Shown here piece after piece: positions 32,322 through 41,437 of a stretch of 64,000 bases of DNA (the stretch's first letter is position 1; every line of letters begins with the position of its first letter). Below the pieces are notes generated by a model that saw nothing but the letters and a program-made list of their open reading frames with translations, was not told the DNA's origin and did no database searches. The translations under genes and the position numbers were made by a program. Source of the DNA: Ruania alba. Lineage in GTDB: Bacteria; Actinomycetota; Actinomycetes; Actinomycetales; Beutenbergiaceae. The stretch is taken from assembly GCF_900105765.1 (NCBI RefSeq), contig NZ_FNTX01000002.1, positions 1,426,001-1,490,000 of the forward strand. The letters run 5' to 3'.

Positions 32322-32989
32322 TGACCATCCATCTGGCAGGCGACTCCACCGTGGCGCCGGGACCGCTCGACGGGTCCGGGGTGATCGGATGGGGTGGCGT
32401 CTTCGACGAGTTCACTGACGAACTGGTGGCGAACCGGGCCATCGGTGGCGCGACCACGGATTCGTTCGTAGCGGAAGGCCGCTGGCAGGCGACCATCGAT
32501 GCGATCGAGGCGGGGGACGTCGTCGTGCTCGGGTTCGGGCACAACGATCAGAAGCTCGAGGAGCTGGCGGCCGACGGCCGGTACACCGAGAATCTCGAGC
32601 GGTTCGTGACCGAGGTGCGCGACCGGGGCGGCATCCCGGTGCTGACCACCAGCGTGGAACGGCTGCTGCGTGACGACGCGGGTGCGTTGCGGGTGTCCCA
32701 CGGGTCCTATCCCCGGGCGGTGCGCCGGCTCGGGCACCGGCTGGACGTGCCGGTGATCGAGCTGACCGCGTTCACTCGGTGGCTGTACGAGTGGCTGGCC
32801 GAGGAGGCTGGGCCGGTGCTGTTCCCGCACGGTAAGCCGGACCACAGCCCGGAGGAGGCGCGTGACACCACGCACTTCGGGCTCGCCGGAGCGCGGGCGG
32901 TGGCCTCGTTCGTGGCGCAGAACCTGCGGGCGATCCGCGGTCAGGACGACCACCACGAGCCGCTGGGTCGGTGGGTGATGCAGCCGTGA
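32321..32989 (+). CDS. GDSL hydrolase, rhamnogalacturonan acetylesterase-like
   Basis: A 222-residue SGNH esterase without a signal peptide. Block I is AGDSTVAP with the nucleophile Ser9, the Gly of block II is in NRAIGGATTDSF, block III is GFGHNDQK, and the catalytic Asp/His pair is in DTTHFG near residue 183. The DST form and spacing fit rhamnogalacturonan acetylesterases, which remove acetyl groups from galacturonic acid residues. Being cytoplasmic, it would act on imported oligosaccharides. Its stop overlaps the DUF1961 start (GTGA). Confidence 0.87.
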   Translation: MTIHLAGDSTVAPGPLDGSGVIGWGGVFDEFTDELVANRAIGGATTDSFVAEGRWQATIDAIEAGDVVVLGFGHNDQKLEELAADGRYTENLERFVTEVRDRGGIPVLTTSVERLLRDDAGALRVSHGSYPRAVRRLGHRLDVPVIELTAFTRWLYEWLAEEAGPVLFPHGKPDHSPEEARDTTHFGLAGARAVASFVAQNLRAIRGQDDHHEPLGRWVMQP

Positions 32990-33650
32990 CCTACACGAAT
33001 GCCCTCACCAGCCCGCGGATCTGGAGGGCTGGGTGGCCGAGGGGCCGGTCGGTACCCGGTGCACCGCCGACGGGCTGGAGCTGTTCAGCACCGCCGACGA
33101 GGCGGCGCTGGTGGCCGACGGCCGCGGCGATCACGCGCACTTCACCTACTGGTGCCCCGAGGTGTTCGGACCGGACCTGGAGATCTCCTGGGACTTCAGG
33201 CCGCTGCACGGGGGCGGGCTGGCGATGATCTTCTTCGCCGCCACCGGCGCGGCTGGTGAGGACCTGTTCGACCCGGCACTGGGAGAACGCACCGGCTTCT
33301 ACCCGCAGTACCACTCCGGGGACATCGCCACGCTGCACATCTCCTACCTGCGCCGGAAGTGGGCAGGAGAGAAACGGTTCCGCACCTGCAACCTGCGCAA
33401 GAGCCCCGGCTTCCACCTGGTGGCCCAGGGCGCCGACCCGCTGCCCGGCCCGGAGGACGCGGACGGTTGGTATCGGATCCGGGTGACCAAGCAGGGACCG
33501 GAGGTGACCTTCGCCATCGACGACCTGGACCTGTTCACCTGGACCGATGACGGCGCCTGCGGCCCGCCCCTGGCGGGCGGCCGGATCGGCTTCCGGCAGA
33601 TGTCCCCGCTGGTGGCCCGCTACCGCAACCTCGAGGTCCGCCCCCTCTGA
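32986..33650 (+). CDS. DUF1961-family protein, one frameshift
   Basis: The GTG at 32986 overlaps the esterase stop and reads TYTNALTS; from about 33015 the family sequence continues one frame over as ADLEGWVAEGPVGTR and on to the stop at 33650, about 220 residues in total. One base is missing within CCCGCGGA (33012-33019); CCCC would restore the frame. The body (DLEISWDFRPLHGGGLAMIFFAATG, TGFYPQYHSGDIATLHISYLRR, WYRIRVTKQG) is a concanavalin-like beta sandwich found beside rhamnogalacturonan genes (YesU-type). Catalysis is not established. A consensus error is more likely than gene loss. Confidence 0.72.
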
Positions 33651-33690
33651 CCGACCCACCTGCCCCTGCCCCTACCCACCCACCACCCTG

Positions 33691-33752
33691 ACGCGAGTGC
33701 GGCCGATTTCGCTCACTCGCTGAGATATAGCCGAGAAGTCGAGCACTCGGTG
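33691..33752. repeat. Dispersed 62-bp palindromic repeat, family 1, copy 2
   Basis: Same boundaries and length as the copy at 4306-4367: begins ACGCGAGTGC, has CTGAGATAT in the middle and ends GCACTCGGTG. It lies between the DUF1961 gene and the YetA-like lyase gene and overlaps an apparent upstream GTG (33750) of the latter, which argues that the true start is later. Confidence 0.7.
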
Positions 33753-33788
33753 ACCATCGAGTGCCCGCTCACCCTGTTTGGAGCGTCG

Positions 33789-36560
33789 ATGACCGCCGAG
33801 GCGACTATGACCGACCGTGACCGTGACGAACACCGCAGCGAGGTGGACGTACCGATCCGGTGGATCGACGACGCCCCGCCCCAGCAGTTGCCGGCCGGAG
33901 CGACCCTCGGCGCCCCGGTTCCGCGGGGCGTGGTGACCTCGCCCGAGGACCTGGCGCTGGTCGACGAGACCGGCGCCCCGGTGCAGGCCCAGCTCTGGCC
34001 GTTGGCGACCTGGCCGGACGGGTCGGTGAAGTGGGCGGGCATCGGTCTCGGGGCGCAGACCGAGCCCAGCGCCGGGTACCGGCTCGTTGTGCCGTCGTCG
34101 GCTACGGCGGCCACCCCGCCAGCCACCGTGACTTCGTCGGTTCGGCGCGATGTCGTGGGCGCGGACCCACGAAGTGGCGCCGAAGCCACGAAGTCGGCAG
34201 GGGAGAATGCCGGGAGCGAGGCCGCCGCCACGGTCGCGGTGGCCGAGGACCCCGACGGCGTCACGATCGACACCGGTGCCCTCACCGTCCGTATCCCCGC
34301 CCGGGGCGGAGTTCTGGTCGAATCGTTGGCCATCGCCGGCCAGGAGGTCGCCCGGGGCGGTGTCCTGGTCTCCAGCGTGCAGGACCAGCCCGAGCCGAAC
34401 CACCCCGGCCGGGAGCACGGCGTGGGGCAGGTCGACTCGGTCACCGTGGAGCAGGCCGGCCCGGTCCGTGCGGTGGTGCGCATCGAGGGACGGCACCACA
34501 CCGGCTCCGGCCGCGCCTGGCTGCCCTTCACCGTCCGGCTGGTGGCCGCCGCCGGGGCGACCCACCTGCGGCTGGTGCACTCCTTCGTCTGGGACGGCGA
34601 CGCGAACGCGGACTTCCTCAGCTCACTCGGCGTCCGGTTCGACGTACCGCTACGTGCACAGCCGCACGACCGGCACGTGCGCCTCGCCGGTGCCGACGGC
34701 GGTCTGTTGCGCGAGGCCGTCCGCGGCCTGACCGGCCTGCGCCGCGACCCCGGCGAAGCGGTACGGAACGCCCAGATGGCGGGCGAGCCGACGCCGTCAG
34801 CGGACACCTGGGACCAGGACGTGGCGCGGCTCGCGCAATGGATCCCCACCTGGGATGGCTGGAGCCTGCGCCAGCACAACGCCAACGGGTACACGATCCG
34901 CAAGCGCACCACCCCCGACCACCCCTGGATCGGTGTGGCCGAAGGCACCCGGTCCGGCGGGTTCGGCTACCTCGGGGACACCGGCGGTGGCCTCGGGCTC
35001 GGGCTCACCGGGTTCTGGCAGTCCCACCCCACCGGGATCGACATCGCCGGTGCCGCGACCGAGACAGGCTCGCTCACCATGTGGCTGTGGTCGCCGGACG
35101 CCGACCCGATGGACCTGCGGTTCTACCACGACGGCCTCGGGCAGGACACCTACGCCGACCAGCTCGATGCCCTCGACATCACCTACGAGGACTACGAACC
35201 GGGCTTCGGCGACGCGCACGGCATCGCCCGCACCCACGAGCTCGACGTGGTCGCCTACCCGGCCACCCCGAGCGTGGAGCAGCTGGCAGTGGACGTGGCG
35301 CACACGGTCGAACCACCCCGGCTGGCACCCACCCCGGAGGCGCTGCACGCTGCCGGGGTGCTCGGCGACTGGGACCTCCCCGACCGCAGCACCCCCGCCC
35401 GGGCTCGCTTGGAGGACCGGCTCGATGCCCTGCTGGACTTCTACGTCGGGCAGATCGACCAACGGTCCTGGTACGGGTTCTGGAACTACGGCGACCTGAT
35501 GCATTCCTACGACGCCGACCGGCACACCTGGCGTTACGACGTCGGCGGGTACGCCTGGGACAACTCCGAGCTCTCCCCGGACCTGTGGCTGTGGACGGCG
35601 TTCCTGCGCACCGGGCGGGCCGACGTGTTCCGCCTCGCCGAACGGCTCACCCGGCACACCGGGGACGTGGACGTCTACCACGCGGGGCAGTGGAAGGGGC
35701 TGGGCACCCGGCACAACGTGCAGCACTGGGGGTGCAGCGCCAAGCAGCTGCGGATCTCCACCCCGGCCTACCGGCGGCACCATTACTTCCTCACCGCCGA
35801 CGAGCACACCCGCGACCTGATGCTCGAGCTGCGGGACTCCGACCAGACCTTCCTCGGGCTGGACCCGGTGCGGAAGGTACGCCCGGACGCCGCCACCTAC
35901 ACCCCGCAACGCAGCGCCCTCGGGGTGGGGCTGGGCACGGACTGGAGCTCCCTCGCGGCCACCTGGCTCGCCGACTGGGAGATCACCGGGAACACCCGAT
36001 CCCGGGACCGGCTGCTCGGCACGATGACCGACATCGGCGCCCTCCCGCGCGGCTTCTTCACCGGTGAGGCGCTCTACGACCTGGACACCGGGCGCTTCGA
36101 CACCTCCCGGGACCGGGTGGGCGCCTCGCACCTGTCGATCATGTTCGGGCTGGTCGAGATCTGCAGCGAGCTCGTGGACCTGGTGGACGAGCAGGACGCG
36201 CCCGGGTTCGCCGACGCATGGCTGCAGTACTGCCGGCTCTACCTCGGCACCCCGGAGGAGCAGGTGGCCGAGCTCGGCGCCGAGCACGGGGGCGCACCCT
36301 TCGAGCAGCCGCACTCGCGGGTGCTCGCCTATGCGGCGCACCGGCTCGGCCGGGCCGACCTCGCCGAGCGGGCGTGGCAGGCGTTCTTCGTCGGCGGGGA
36401 GCGGATGCGCGGGGAGTTCGTCTCGGCCCGGGAGGAGCCGCCGTACGTGCTCGCCCCGGTGGACGACGCCCCCACGCTGTGGACCAACGACGCAGCGCAG
36501 GGATCCCTGGCCACGATGCAGTGCCTGGCGCTGATCGGCGAGCACCTGCCCGAGGAGTAG
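33789..36560 (+). CDS. Exo-rhamnogalacturonan lyase family protein (PcRGLX/YetA-like)
   Basis: A protein of about 923 residues with the layout of the YetA/PcRGLX family: N-terminal beta domain (VPIRWIDDAPPQQLPAGATLGAPVPRG, then VKWAGIGLGAQ), a middle sandwich (RLVHSFVWDGDANADFLSSLGVRFD) and a C-terminal alpha-barrel with WYGFWNYGDLMHSYD, GGYAWDNSELSPDLWLW and VQHWGCSAKQLRIS. Relatives release terminal disaccharides from the rhamnogalacturonan backbone. There is no signal peptide, so it acts on imported oligomers. ATG 33789 is chosen for GGAG five bases upstream. It is separated from the transporter operon by a palindromic repeat. Confidence 0.85.
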   Translation: MTAEATMTDRDRDEHRSEVDVPIRWIDDAPPQQLPAGATLGAPVPRGVVTSPEDLALVDETGAPVQAQLWPLATWPDGSVKWAGIGLGAQTEPSAGYRLVVPSSATAATPPATVTSSVRRDVVGADPRSGAEATKSAGENAGSEAAATVAVAEDPDGVTIDTGALTVRIPARGGVLVESLAIAGQEVARGGVLVSSVQDQPEPNHPGREHGVGQVDSVTVEQAGPVRAVVRIEGRHHTGSGRAWLPFTVRLVAAAGATHLRLVHSFVWDGDANADFLSSLGVRFDVPLRAQPHDRHVRLAGADGGLLREAVRGLTGLRRDPGEAVRNAQMAGEPTPSADTWDQDVARLAQWIPTWDGWSLRQHNANGYTIRKRTTPDHPWIGVAEGTRSGGFGYLGDTGGGLGLGLTGFWQSHPTGIDIAGAATETGSLTMWLWSPDADPMDLRFYHDGLGQDTYADQLDALDITYEDYEPGFGDAHGIARTHELDVVAYPATPSVEQLAVDVAHTVEPPRLAPTPEALHAAGVLGDWDLPDRSTPARARLEDRLDALLDFYVGQIDQRSWYGFWNYGDLMHSYDADRHTWRYDVGGYAWDNSELSPDLWLWTAFLRTGRADVFRLAERLTRHTGDVDVYHAGQWKGLGTRHNVQHWGCSAKQLRISTPAYRRHHYFLTADEHTRDLMLELRDSDQTFLGLDPVRKVRPDAATYTPQRSALGVGLGTDWSSLAATWLADWEITGNTRSRDRLLGTMTDIGALPRGFFTGEALYDLDTGRFDTSRDRVGASHLSIMFGLVEICSELVDLVDEQDAPGFADAWLQYCRLYLGTPEEQVAELGAEHGGAPFEQPHSRVLAYAAHRLGRADLAERAWQAFFVGGERMRGEFVSAREEPPYVLAPVDDAPTLWTNDAAQGSLATMQCLALIGEHLPEE

Positions 36561-36580
36561 GACGCGCGCCGGGCGCCCGT

Positions 36581-36640
36581 GCCGAACGCAACCCTGTGCG
36601 GCGTCCGAGCATCGAAACGCCGCACAGGGTTGCGCTCGGC
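36581..36640. repeat. Dispersed 60-bp palindrome, family 2, copy 1
   Basis: A 24-bp stem with one mismatch (36581-36604 with 36617-36640) around a 12-nt loop. It begins GCCGAACGCAAC and ends TTGCGCTCGGC. A 60-bp relative is at 40743-40802. Lying 20 bp after the lyase stop, it can also terminate transcription. The remaining gap to the riboswitch (36641-36740) shows nothing else. Confidence 0.72.
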
Positions 36641-36740
36641 AGTCGGGGTGTCCGGGTCCGGTGGGTGAGCAGCCCAGGCCGGTGCGTGGGCCGCGAGCGT
36701 GCATGTGCCACACTGGTGGGGTCGAACTGAAGTTCGCGCA

Positions 36741-36862
36741 CTCCGGGGTCGGTGTAATTCCGAACCGGCGGTTATAGTCCGCGACCCGGCCGCAGCCAGC
36801 GGCCGGTTGATCAGGTGAAACTCCTGGACCGACGGTGAAAGTCCGGATGGGAGGTAGTGCGC
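36741..36862 (+). ncRNA. FMN riboswitch (RFN element)
   Basis: Conserved RFN blocks occur in order: CGGGGTCGGTG, AATTCCGAACCGGCGGT, TATAGTCCGCGA, a variable hairpin (GGCCG...CGGCC), GGTGAAACTCC, GGACCGACGGTGAAAGTCC and GGATGGGAGGTAGTGCG. It sits 92 bp before ribD. FMN binding would reduce expression of the rib operon, by early termination or by hiding the ribosome site. Confidence 0.95.
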
Positions 36863-36953
36863 GCGCGGCGGTCCTCGCCCGTGGTGGGTTTGTGCACCCG
36901 GTGGCGGTCCGCCGTCGCCGGCCCCGGGCTGCGCCTGAGCGCAGGAGGTACCG

Positions 36954-38246
36954 GTGGCATATCCCGACGGCGGAGCGCACCATGCGTGGCCCGGTGACCA
37001 TGATCACGTGGTCGCTGCACTTCGCTGCGCCATCGACCTGAGCGCCCGCGGACTCGGCCGGGTCAGTCCGAACCCCGCGGTCGGGTGCGTGATCCTCGAC
37101 GTCGAGGGGCACACGGTCGGCGAGGGATGGCACGCCCGGCCCGGCGGTGAGCACGCGGAGGTCGTCGCGATCGCCGATGCCCGGCACCGGGTCTTCGGCC
37201 CCGGCGACGACGCCCCACCGGACTTCCTCACCGGGTGCACCGCCGTCGTCACCCTCGAACCCTGCCCGCACACCGGGCGCACCGGCCCCTGTACCCAGGC
37301 GCTGCTGACCGCCGGCATCTCCCGGGTGATCTACGCCGTCGGGGATCCGCTGCACGGCGGGGGAGCGGACCAGTTGCGCGCCACGGGCACCGAGGTGCAC
37401 GGCCCGGGCAGCCCGCTCGTGCCGGACGAGCTCGCCACCGAGGCGGCCGCCACCAACGAGGCCTGGCTGACGGCGGTGCGCACCTCCCGCCCGCACGTCA
37501 CCTGGAAGTTCGCCGCCACCCTGGACGGCCGGTCCGCTGCCGCCGACGGCACCAGCCGCTGGATCACCGGCGAGCAGGCGCGCGCGGACGTGCACCGGCT
37601 TCGGGACAGTGTCGACGCGGTGCTCGTCGGGGCGGGGACCCAACGCACCGACGATCCGCACCTGACCGTGCGACCTGCGCCGTCGGACGGGCGGCAGCCG
37701 CTGCGGGTGGTGCTCGACCCGTCCGGCCGTACGGCAGGTGGTGCCCGCATGCTTGATGATGCGGCGCCCACTCTGCTCGTGCTCGGGCCCGAAGCTCCGC
37801 TGCCCGACGTCGCCGGTCATGTCGAGGTCGTCCGCGTCCCCACCTCCGGACGGGCAACGTTGTGGCCGGAATCGGTCTCGAAACCGACCACAACCTCGCC
37901 CGGCCAGGGCAACGAGACGGGGCCGACCGACCCGGGCGACGCCAGCCATCGGTACCTGGATCTGCCGGCAGTGCTTGCCACCCTGCACGAACGCGGACTC
38001 CGGTCCGTGCTGCTGGAAGGTGGCCCGCGCCTGGCCGGAGCGTTCCTCGCCGCCGGCCTCGTGGACCGGGTGGTCGCCTACCTCGCTCCGGCCCTGCTCG
38101 GCGCCGGACCCCCCGCGCTCGCCGACGCCGGAGTCCGCACGATCGACGCCGCCCACCGCCTGGAGACGGTCGACGTGACCACCCTCGGCCCCGACATCCG
38201 TCTCACCGCCCGCCCCCTCCCACTCCCCGAATCCCTCCAGGAGTAA
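36954..38246 (+). CDS. ribD: Bifunctional diaminohydroxyphosphoribosylaminopyrimidine deaminase / reductase
   Basis: A 430-residue fusion. The N-terminal deaminase has the zinc motif PGGEHAEVVAI and TLEPCPHTGRTGPC (His/Cys/Cys ligands and catalytic Glu). The C-terminal reductase has KFAATLDGRSAAADGTSRWITG, VDAVLVGAGTQRTDDP and LLEGGPRLAGAFLAAGLVDR. It deaminates the pyrimidine product of GTP cyclohydrolase II and reduces the ribose. An insert around residues 300-325 (KPTTTSPGQGNETGPTDPGD) is longer than usual. GTG start with AGGAGGT six bases upstream. First gene under the FMN riboswitch. Confidence 0.96.
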   Translation: MAYPDGGAHHAWPGDHDHVVAALRCAIDLSARGLGRVSPNPAVGCVILDVEGHTVGEGWHARPGGEHAEVVAIADARHRVFGPGDDAPPDFLTGCTAVVTLEPCPHTGRTGPCTQALLTAGISRVIYAVGDPLHGGGADQLRATGTEVHGPGSPLVPDELATEAAATNEAWLTAVRTSRPHVTWKFAATLDGRSAAADGTSRWITGEQARADVHRLRDSVDAVLVGAGTQRTDDPHLTVRPAPSDGRQPLRVVLDPSGRTAGGARMLDDAAPTLLVLGPEAPLPDVAGHVEVVRVPTSGRATLWPESVSKPTTTSPGQGNETGPTDPGDASHRYLDLPAVLATLHERGLRSVLLEGGPRLAGAFLAAGLVDRVVAYLAPALLGAGPPALADAGVRTIDAAHRLETVDVTTLGPDIRLTARPLPLPESLQE

Positions 38247-38251
38247 GTCCC

Positions 38252-38893
38252 ATGTTCACCGGAATCATCACCGACCTCGGCACCGTCGAGAGCCTCGAAC
38301 CCACCCCCGGCGGCGCCCGGCTCGTCGTTACCGGACGCCTGCCGCACGACGTCGCCGTCGGTGACTCCATCGCCGTCGACGGTGTCTGCGTGACGGTGAC
38401 CTCGCTCGCCGAGGCGAGCGACGCCGTCATGCGCACCTTCACCGCGGACCTGATGCCGCCCACCCTCGGCCGCACCACGCTCGGCGGGCGCAGCGGGGGG
38501 GACCGGGTGAACCTGGAGCCCGCTCTCTCGGCCGGGGGCCGGTTCGGCGGGCACGTCGTGGCCGGTCACGTCGACGCCGTTGGCACCGTGGTCGGGCGGA
38601 CCGCCGGCGACCTCGCCGACCAGCTGACCGTGGCACTGCCCGCCCAGCTCGCCCGGTACGTGGTGCCGCAGGGATCGATCGCCGTGGACGGGGTGAGCCT
38701 GACCGTCGCCGAGCTGCACGACAACGCCGACGACGCGGGCGGCTGTTTCGTCACCATCGGCCTGATCCCCGCCACGCTCGAAGCCACCACCCTCGGGCAG
38801 CGCACCCCACCGGACCGGGTCAACCTCGAGGTGGATCTGCTCGCCAAGCAGGTCGAACGCCTGCTCGCCGTGCAGGAGGTGGCCCGTGCGTGA
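38252..38893 (+). CDS. ribE: Riboflavin synthase alpha subunit
   Basis: A 213-residue protein with the two tandem lumazine-binding repeats: MFTGIITDLGTVESLE at the start, DSIAVDGVCVTVTSL in the first, GGHVVAGHVDAVGTV at the junction and GSIAVDGVSLTVAEL in the second. It dismutates two dimethylribityllumazine molecules into riboflavin and the pyrimidine. CAGGAG precedes the ATG. The end overlaps ribBA by eight bases. Confidence 0.96.
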   Translation: MFTGIITDLGTVESLEPTPGGARLVVTGRLPHDVAVGDSIAVDGVCVTVTSLAEASDAVMRTFTADLMPPTLGRTTLGGRSGGDRVNLEPALSAGGRFGGHVVAGHVDAVGTVVGRTAGDLADQLTVALPAQLARYVVPQGSIAVDGVSLTVAELHDNADDAGGCFVTIGLIPATLEATTLGQRTPPDRVNLEVDLLAKQVERLLAVQEVARA

Positions 38894-40229
38894 CGTCGAG
38901 CGTGCCATTGCCGAGATCGCGGCTGGTCGCACCGTGATCGTCGTGGACGACGCCGACCGGGAGAACGAGGGCGACCTGGTGGCCGCCGCGGACGCGATCA
39001 CCCCCGAGACCGTGGCCTTCATGGCCACCTACGGGCGCGGCCTGATCTGCGCCCCGATCACCGCCGAGGACGCTGGCCGGCTGGACCTGCCGCCGATGGT
39101 CGCCCGCAACACGGAGGCCCACGGCACCGCCTTCACCGTGAGCGTGGACGCCACCGAGGGCATCAGCACCGGGATCAGTGCCGCCGACCGGGCCCACACA
39201 CTGCGGCTGCTCGCGGACCCGGCCACCGCTCCGGAGCAGCTGGCCCGGCCCGGGCACGTGTTCCCGCTGGTGGCACACCCCGACGGGGTGCTCGGCCGGA
39301 TCGGGCACACCGAGGCCGGGGTAGACCTCACCCGGCTCGCCGGCCGTCGCCCGGCCGCCGTGATCTGCGAGATGCTCACGCCCGACGGCGTCCCTTGCCG
39401 GGGCGAGGAGTTGCGCGCCTTCGCCGCAGAGAACGGGATGGCGCTGGTGACCGTGGCCGAGCTGGTTGCGTACCGGCAAGGTCTGGCGTCCTCCGACGGG
39501 GAGCCGATCGGCTGGCCGCCGGTCGTGGAAGACGCGACGGATCTGCGAACGCCCATCCCGCCCGCCACGGTCCGACGCCAGGCGGAGGCGACGCTCCCGA
39601 TCGCTGCTGGAACGTTCCGGGCGATCACGTATCTGGATCAGGGGACCGGTACCGAGCACGTGGCACTGTGCCTGGGTCTGAACGGCTCCGGCCATTTCTC
39701 CGGCGAGGACGACGTGCTGGTACGGGTGCATTCGGAGTGCTTGACCGGGGAGGCGTTCGGCTCGTTGCGCTGCGACTGTGGACCACAGTTGGACGACGCC
39801 CTCACGGCCATTGCCGCTGAAGGGCGCGGGGTGGTCGTGTACCTGCGCGGTCACGAAGGCCGCGGCACCGGGCTGACGGCGAAAATCCGCGCCTACCAGT
39901 TGCAGGAACAGGGTCGCGACACGGTGGAGGCGAACCTCGACCAAGGGTTGCCCGCCGATGCTCGTGACTACGCGGCCGCCGCAGCGATCCTGCTCGACCT
40001 CGGTGCACGCGAGGTGCGTCTGAAGTCGAACAATCCGGCCAAGTCGGCGGCGCTCGCGATGGGTGGGGTCGCGGTGCGTGGCCACGTGTCGGCGCCCGCT
40101 CCGGTGGGAGTCGACAACCTGGCCTACCTGCGCACCAAGGCCACCCGGATGGGGCACGTGCTGCCCTGGCTGCCGGACGAGCCCCACACCCTGACCGCAC
40201 CGACCACCCACGAGAGGACCCCCGTATGA
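38886..40229 (+). CDS. ribBA: Bifunctional DHBP synthase / GTP cyclohydrolase II
   Basis: A 447-residue fusion. The DHBP synthase half (residues 1-200) has [47 protein letters not shown] and the metal-binding acidic motif. The GTP cyclohydrolase II half has [21 protein letters not shown] (three zinc cysteines), [12 protein letters not shown], and ends with [19 protein letters not shown]. It supplies both precursors of lumazine. GTG start overlapping ribE, and an ATGA overlap with ribH. Confidence 0.96.
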   Translation: MRDVERAIAEIAAGRTVIVVDDADRENEGDLVAAADAITPETVAFMATYGRGLICAPITAEDAGRLDLPPMVARNTEAHGTAFTVSVDATEGISTGISAADRAHTLRLLADPATAPEQLARPGHVFPLVAHPDGVLGRIGHTEAGVDLTRLAGRRPAAVICEMLTPDGVPCRGEELRAFAAENGMALVTVAELVAYRQGLASSDGEPIGWPPVVEDATDLRTPIPPATVRRQAEATLPIAAGTFRAITYLDQGTGTEHVALCLGLNGSGHFSGEDDVLVRVHSECLTGEAFGSLRCDCGPQLDDALTAIAAEGRGVVVYLRGHEGRGTGLTAKIRAYQLQEQGRDTVEANLDQGLPADARDYAAAAAILLDLGAREVRLKSNNPAKSAALAMGGVAVRGHVSAPAPVGVDNLAYLRTKATRMGHVLPWLPDEPHTLTAPTTHERTPV

Positions 40230-40720
40230 CCAGCGAAACCACCCCCGCCCCGCACACCGGACCCGGGATCGAGGTGCCGCACGTGCCGCACCTGCGTGCC
40301 GCCGTCGTGGCTGCCTGCTGGCACGAGGAGATCACCACCGGACTGCTCGACGGGACGCTGCGTGCCTTTGGTGATGCCGGGATCACTGAGCCGACGGTGA
40401 TCCGCGTGCCGGGCAGCTTCGAGCTGCCGGTGGCCGCGGGTCGGCTCGCGCGCGGCGGGTATGACGCTGTGGTGGCGCTCGGGATGGTGCTGCAGGGCAC
40501 CACCGCGCACTTCGAGTACGTGTGCCAGGGGGTGACGACGGGGCTCACCGAGGTGGCCACCTCCACCGGGGTGCCGGTCGGGTTCGGGGTGCTCACCTGC
40601 AGCACCGAGGAGCAGGCCCGCGATCGGGCCGGGCTTCCTGGGTCACGGCAGGACGTCGGCTACGAGTCGGCGGTGGCGGCGCTCAGCACGGCGGTGGCGC
40701 TCGCCGAGGCCGGCGTGTGA
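40226..40720 (+). CDS. ribH: 6,7-dimethyl-8-ribityllumazine synthase
   Basis: A 164-residue protein with the lumazine synthase blocks [31 protein letters not shown] (catalytic His; the usual VIRGxTxHFDYV is slightly altered), [16 protein letters not shown] and the C-terminal helices. It condenses the pyrimidine with DHBP and forms a 60-mer or pentamer. It is the last gene of the rib operon, followed by a palindromic repeat. Confidence 0.96.
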   Translation: MTSETTPAPHTGPGIEVPHVPHLRAAVVAACWHEEITTGLLDGTLRAFGDAGITEPTVIRVPGSFELPVAAGRLARGGYDAVVALGMVLQGTTAHFEYVCQGVTTGLTEVATSTGVPVGFGVLTCSTEEQARDRAGLPGSRQDVGYESAVAALSTAVALAEAGV

Positions 40721-40742
40721 CCCGCTGCCAGCTTTCCCCACC

Positions 40743-40802
40743 GCCGAACGCAACGTTGTGCGGCGTTTCCGGTCGGGCGCGCCGCACCAGGTTGCGCTCG
40801 GC
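40743..40802. repeat. Dispersed 60-bp palindrome, family 2, copy 2
   Basis: Begins GCCGAACGCAAC and ends TTGCGCTCGGC like the copy at 36581-36640, and has the same length, but with several mismatches in the stem and a different loop. It lies between converging genes (ribH and the DUF1801-like gene), where it can act as a shared terminator. Confidence 0.7.
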
Positions 40803-40825
40803 GGGGTGGTGAACCGGACGTTGCG

Positions 40826-41311
40826 TCAGCCTGGTGGTACCTCGCGCAGGGCTGCCTGCTCGACCAGGCTCGCCAATTGCTCCCAGGCTGCCTCGGTCGG
40901 CTCGGTCAGTGCATACGACGTCGGCCACATGCCCGAGTCGTCGTCGAGGTTCGCTCCCACGCTGAACCCGAAGGTGGAGTAGCGCTCCTTGTCCATCTGA
41001 CCACTGCGGAAAAAGCAGAGCATCTTCCCCTTGCGGGCGTACCCGGGCTGCCCGTAATAGAGCTTGGGCGCCAGGTCCGGGGCTGCCGTCGTGACGACGG
41101 CGTGCACCCGTTCGGCCAGCACGCGGTCCGACTCCGGCATCGAAGCGATCTTCGCCAGCACATCCGCCTCGTCGGCGGCGGCCTTCTCCGCAGATCGGCC
41201 GCGGCGCGCTTGCGCCTTCAGTTCGGCGGACCGCTCCTTCATCGCGGCGCGTTCCTGATCCGAGAAACCTGTGGCGGCCGTGCTCTTCCTGCCGGTAGAC
41301 CCGGTTCCCAT
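40826..41311 (-). CDS. DUF1801-like (YdhG-type) protein
   Basis: A 161-residue protein. The N-terminal 50 residues are charged and helical (SDQERAAMKERSAELKAQARRG). The C-terminal fold has DRVLAERVHAVVTTAAPDLAPKLYYGQPGYARKGKMLCFF and YSTFGFSVGANLDD, which resembles the DUF1801/YdhG group, proteins sometimes called iron chaperones without firm proof. ATG 41311 has AGGGGAG eight bases upstream. No operon partner. Confidence 0.65.
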   Translation of the reverse strand: MGTGSTGRKSTAATGFSDQERAAMKERSAELKAQARRGRSAEKAAADEADVLAKIASMPESDRVLAERVHAVVTTAAPDLAPKLYYGQPGYARKGKMLCFFRSGQMDKERYSTFGFSVGANLDDDSGMWPTSYALTEPTEAAWEQLASLVEQAALREVPPG

Positions 41312-41437
41312 GACGGTGCTCCCCTCGTTGATCTGTGCGTGTGCGTCCACGCTAGAGGGGCCAGTCCGTTGAGTGCTTCTCGATTCGTGATCGACCAGGT
41401 GTGGTCGACTGGCTCGATTCGTTCGGTCAGGTGGCGG

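Noticed and set aside
33750-33788. GTG 33750 as start of the YetA-like lyase
   Set aside because: This codon lies inside the 62-bp intergenic repeat, and ATG 33789 has a better-placed ribosome site.
34797-38156. A 1,119-codon open frame on the minus strand
   Set aside because: It lies antisense to the lyase gene and ribD, is a product of high GC content, and has no domain motifs, while both sense genes have clear families.
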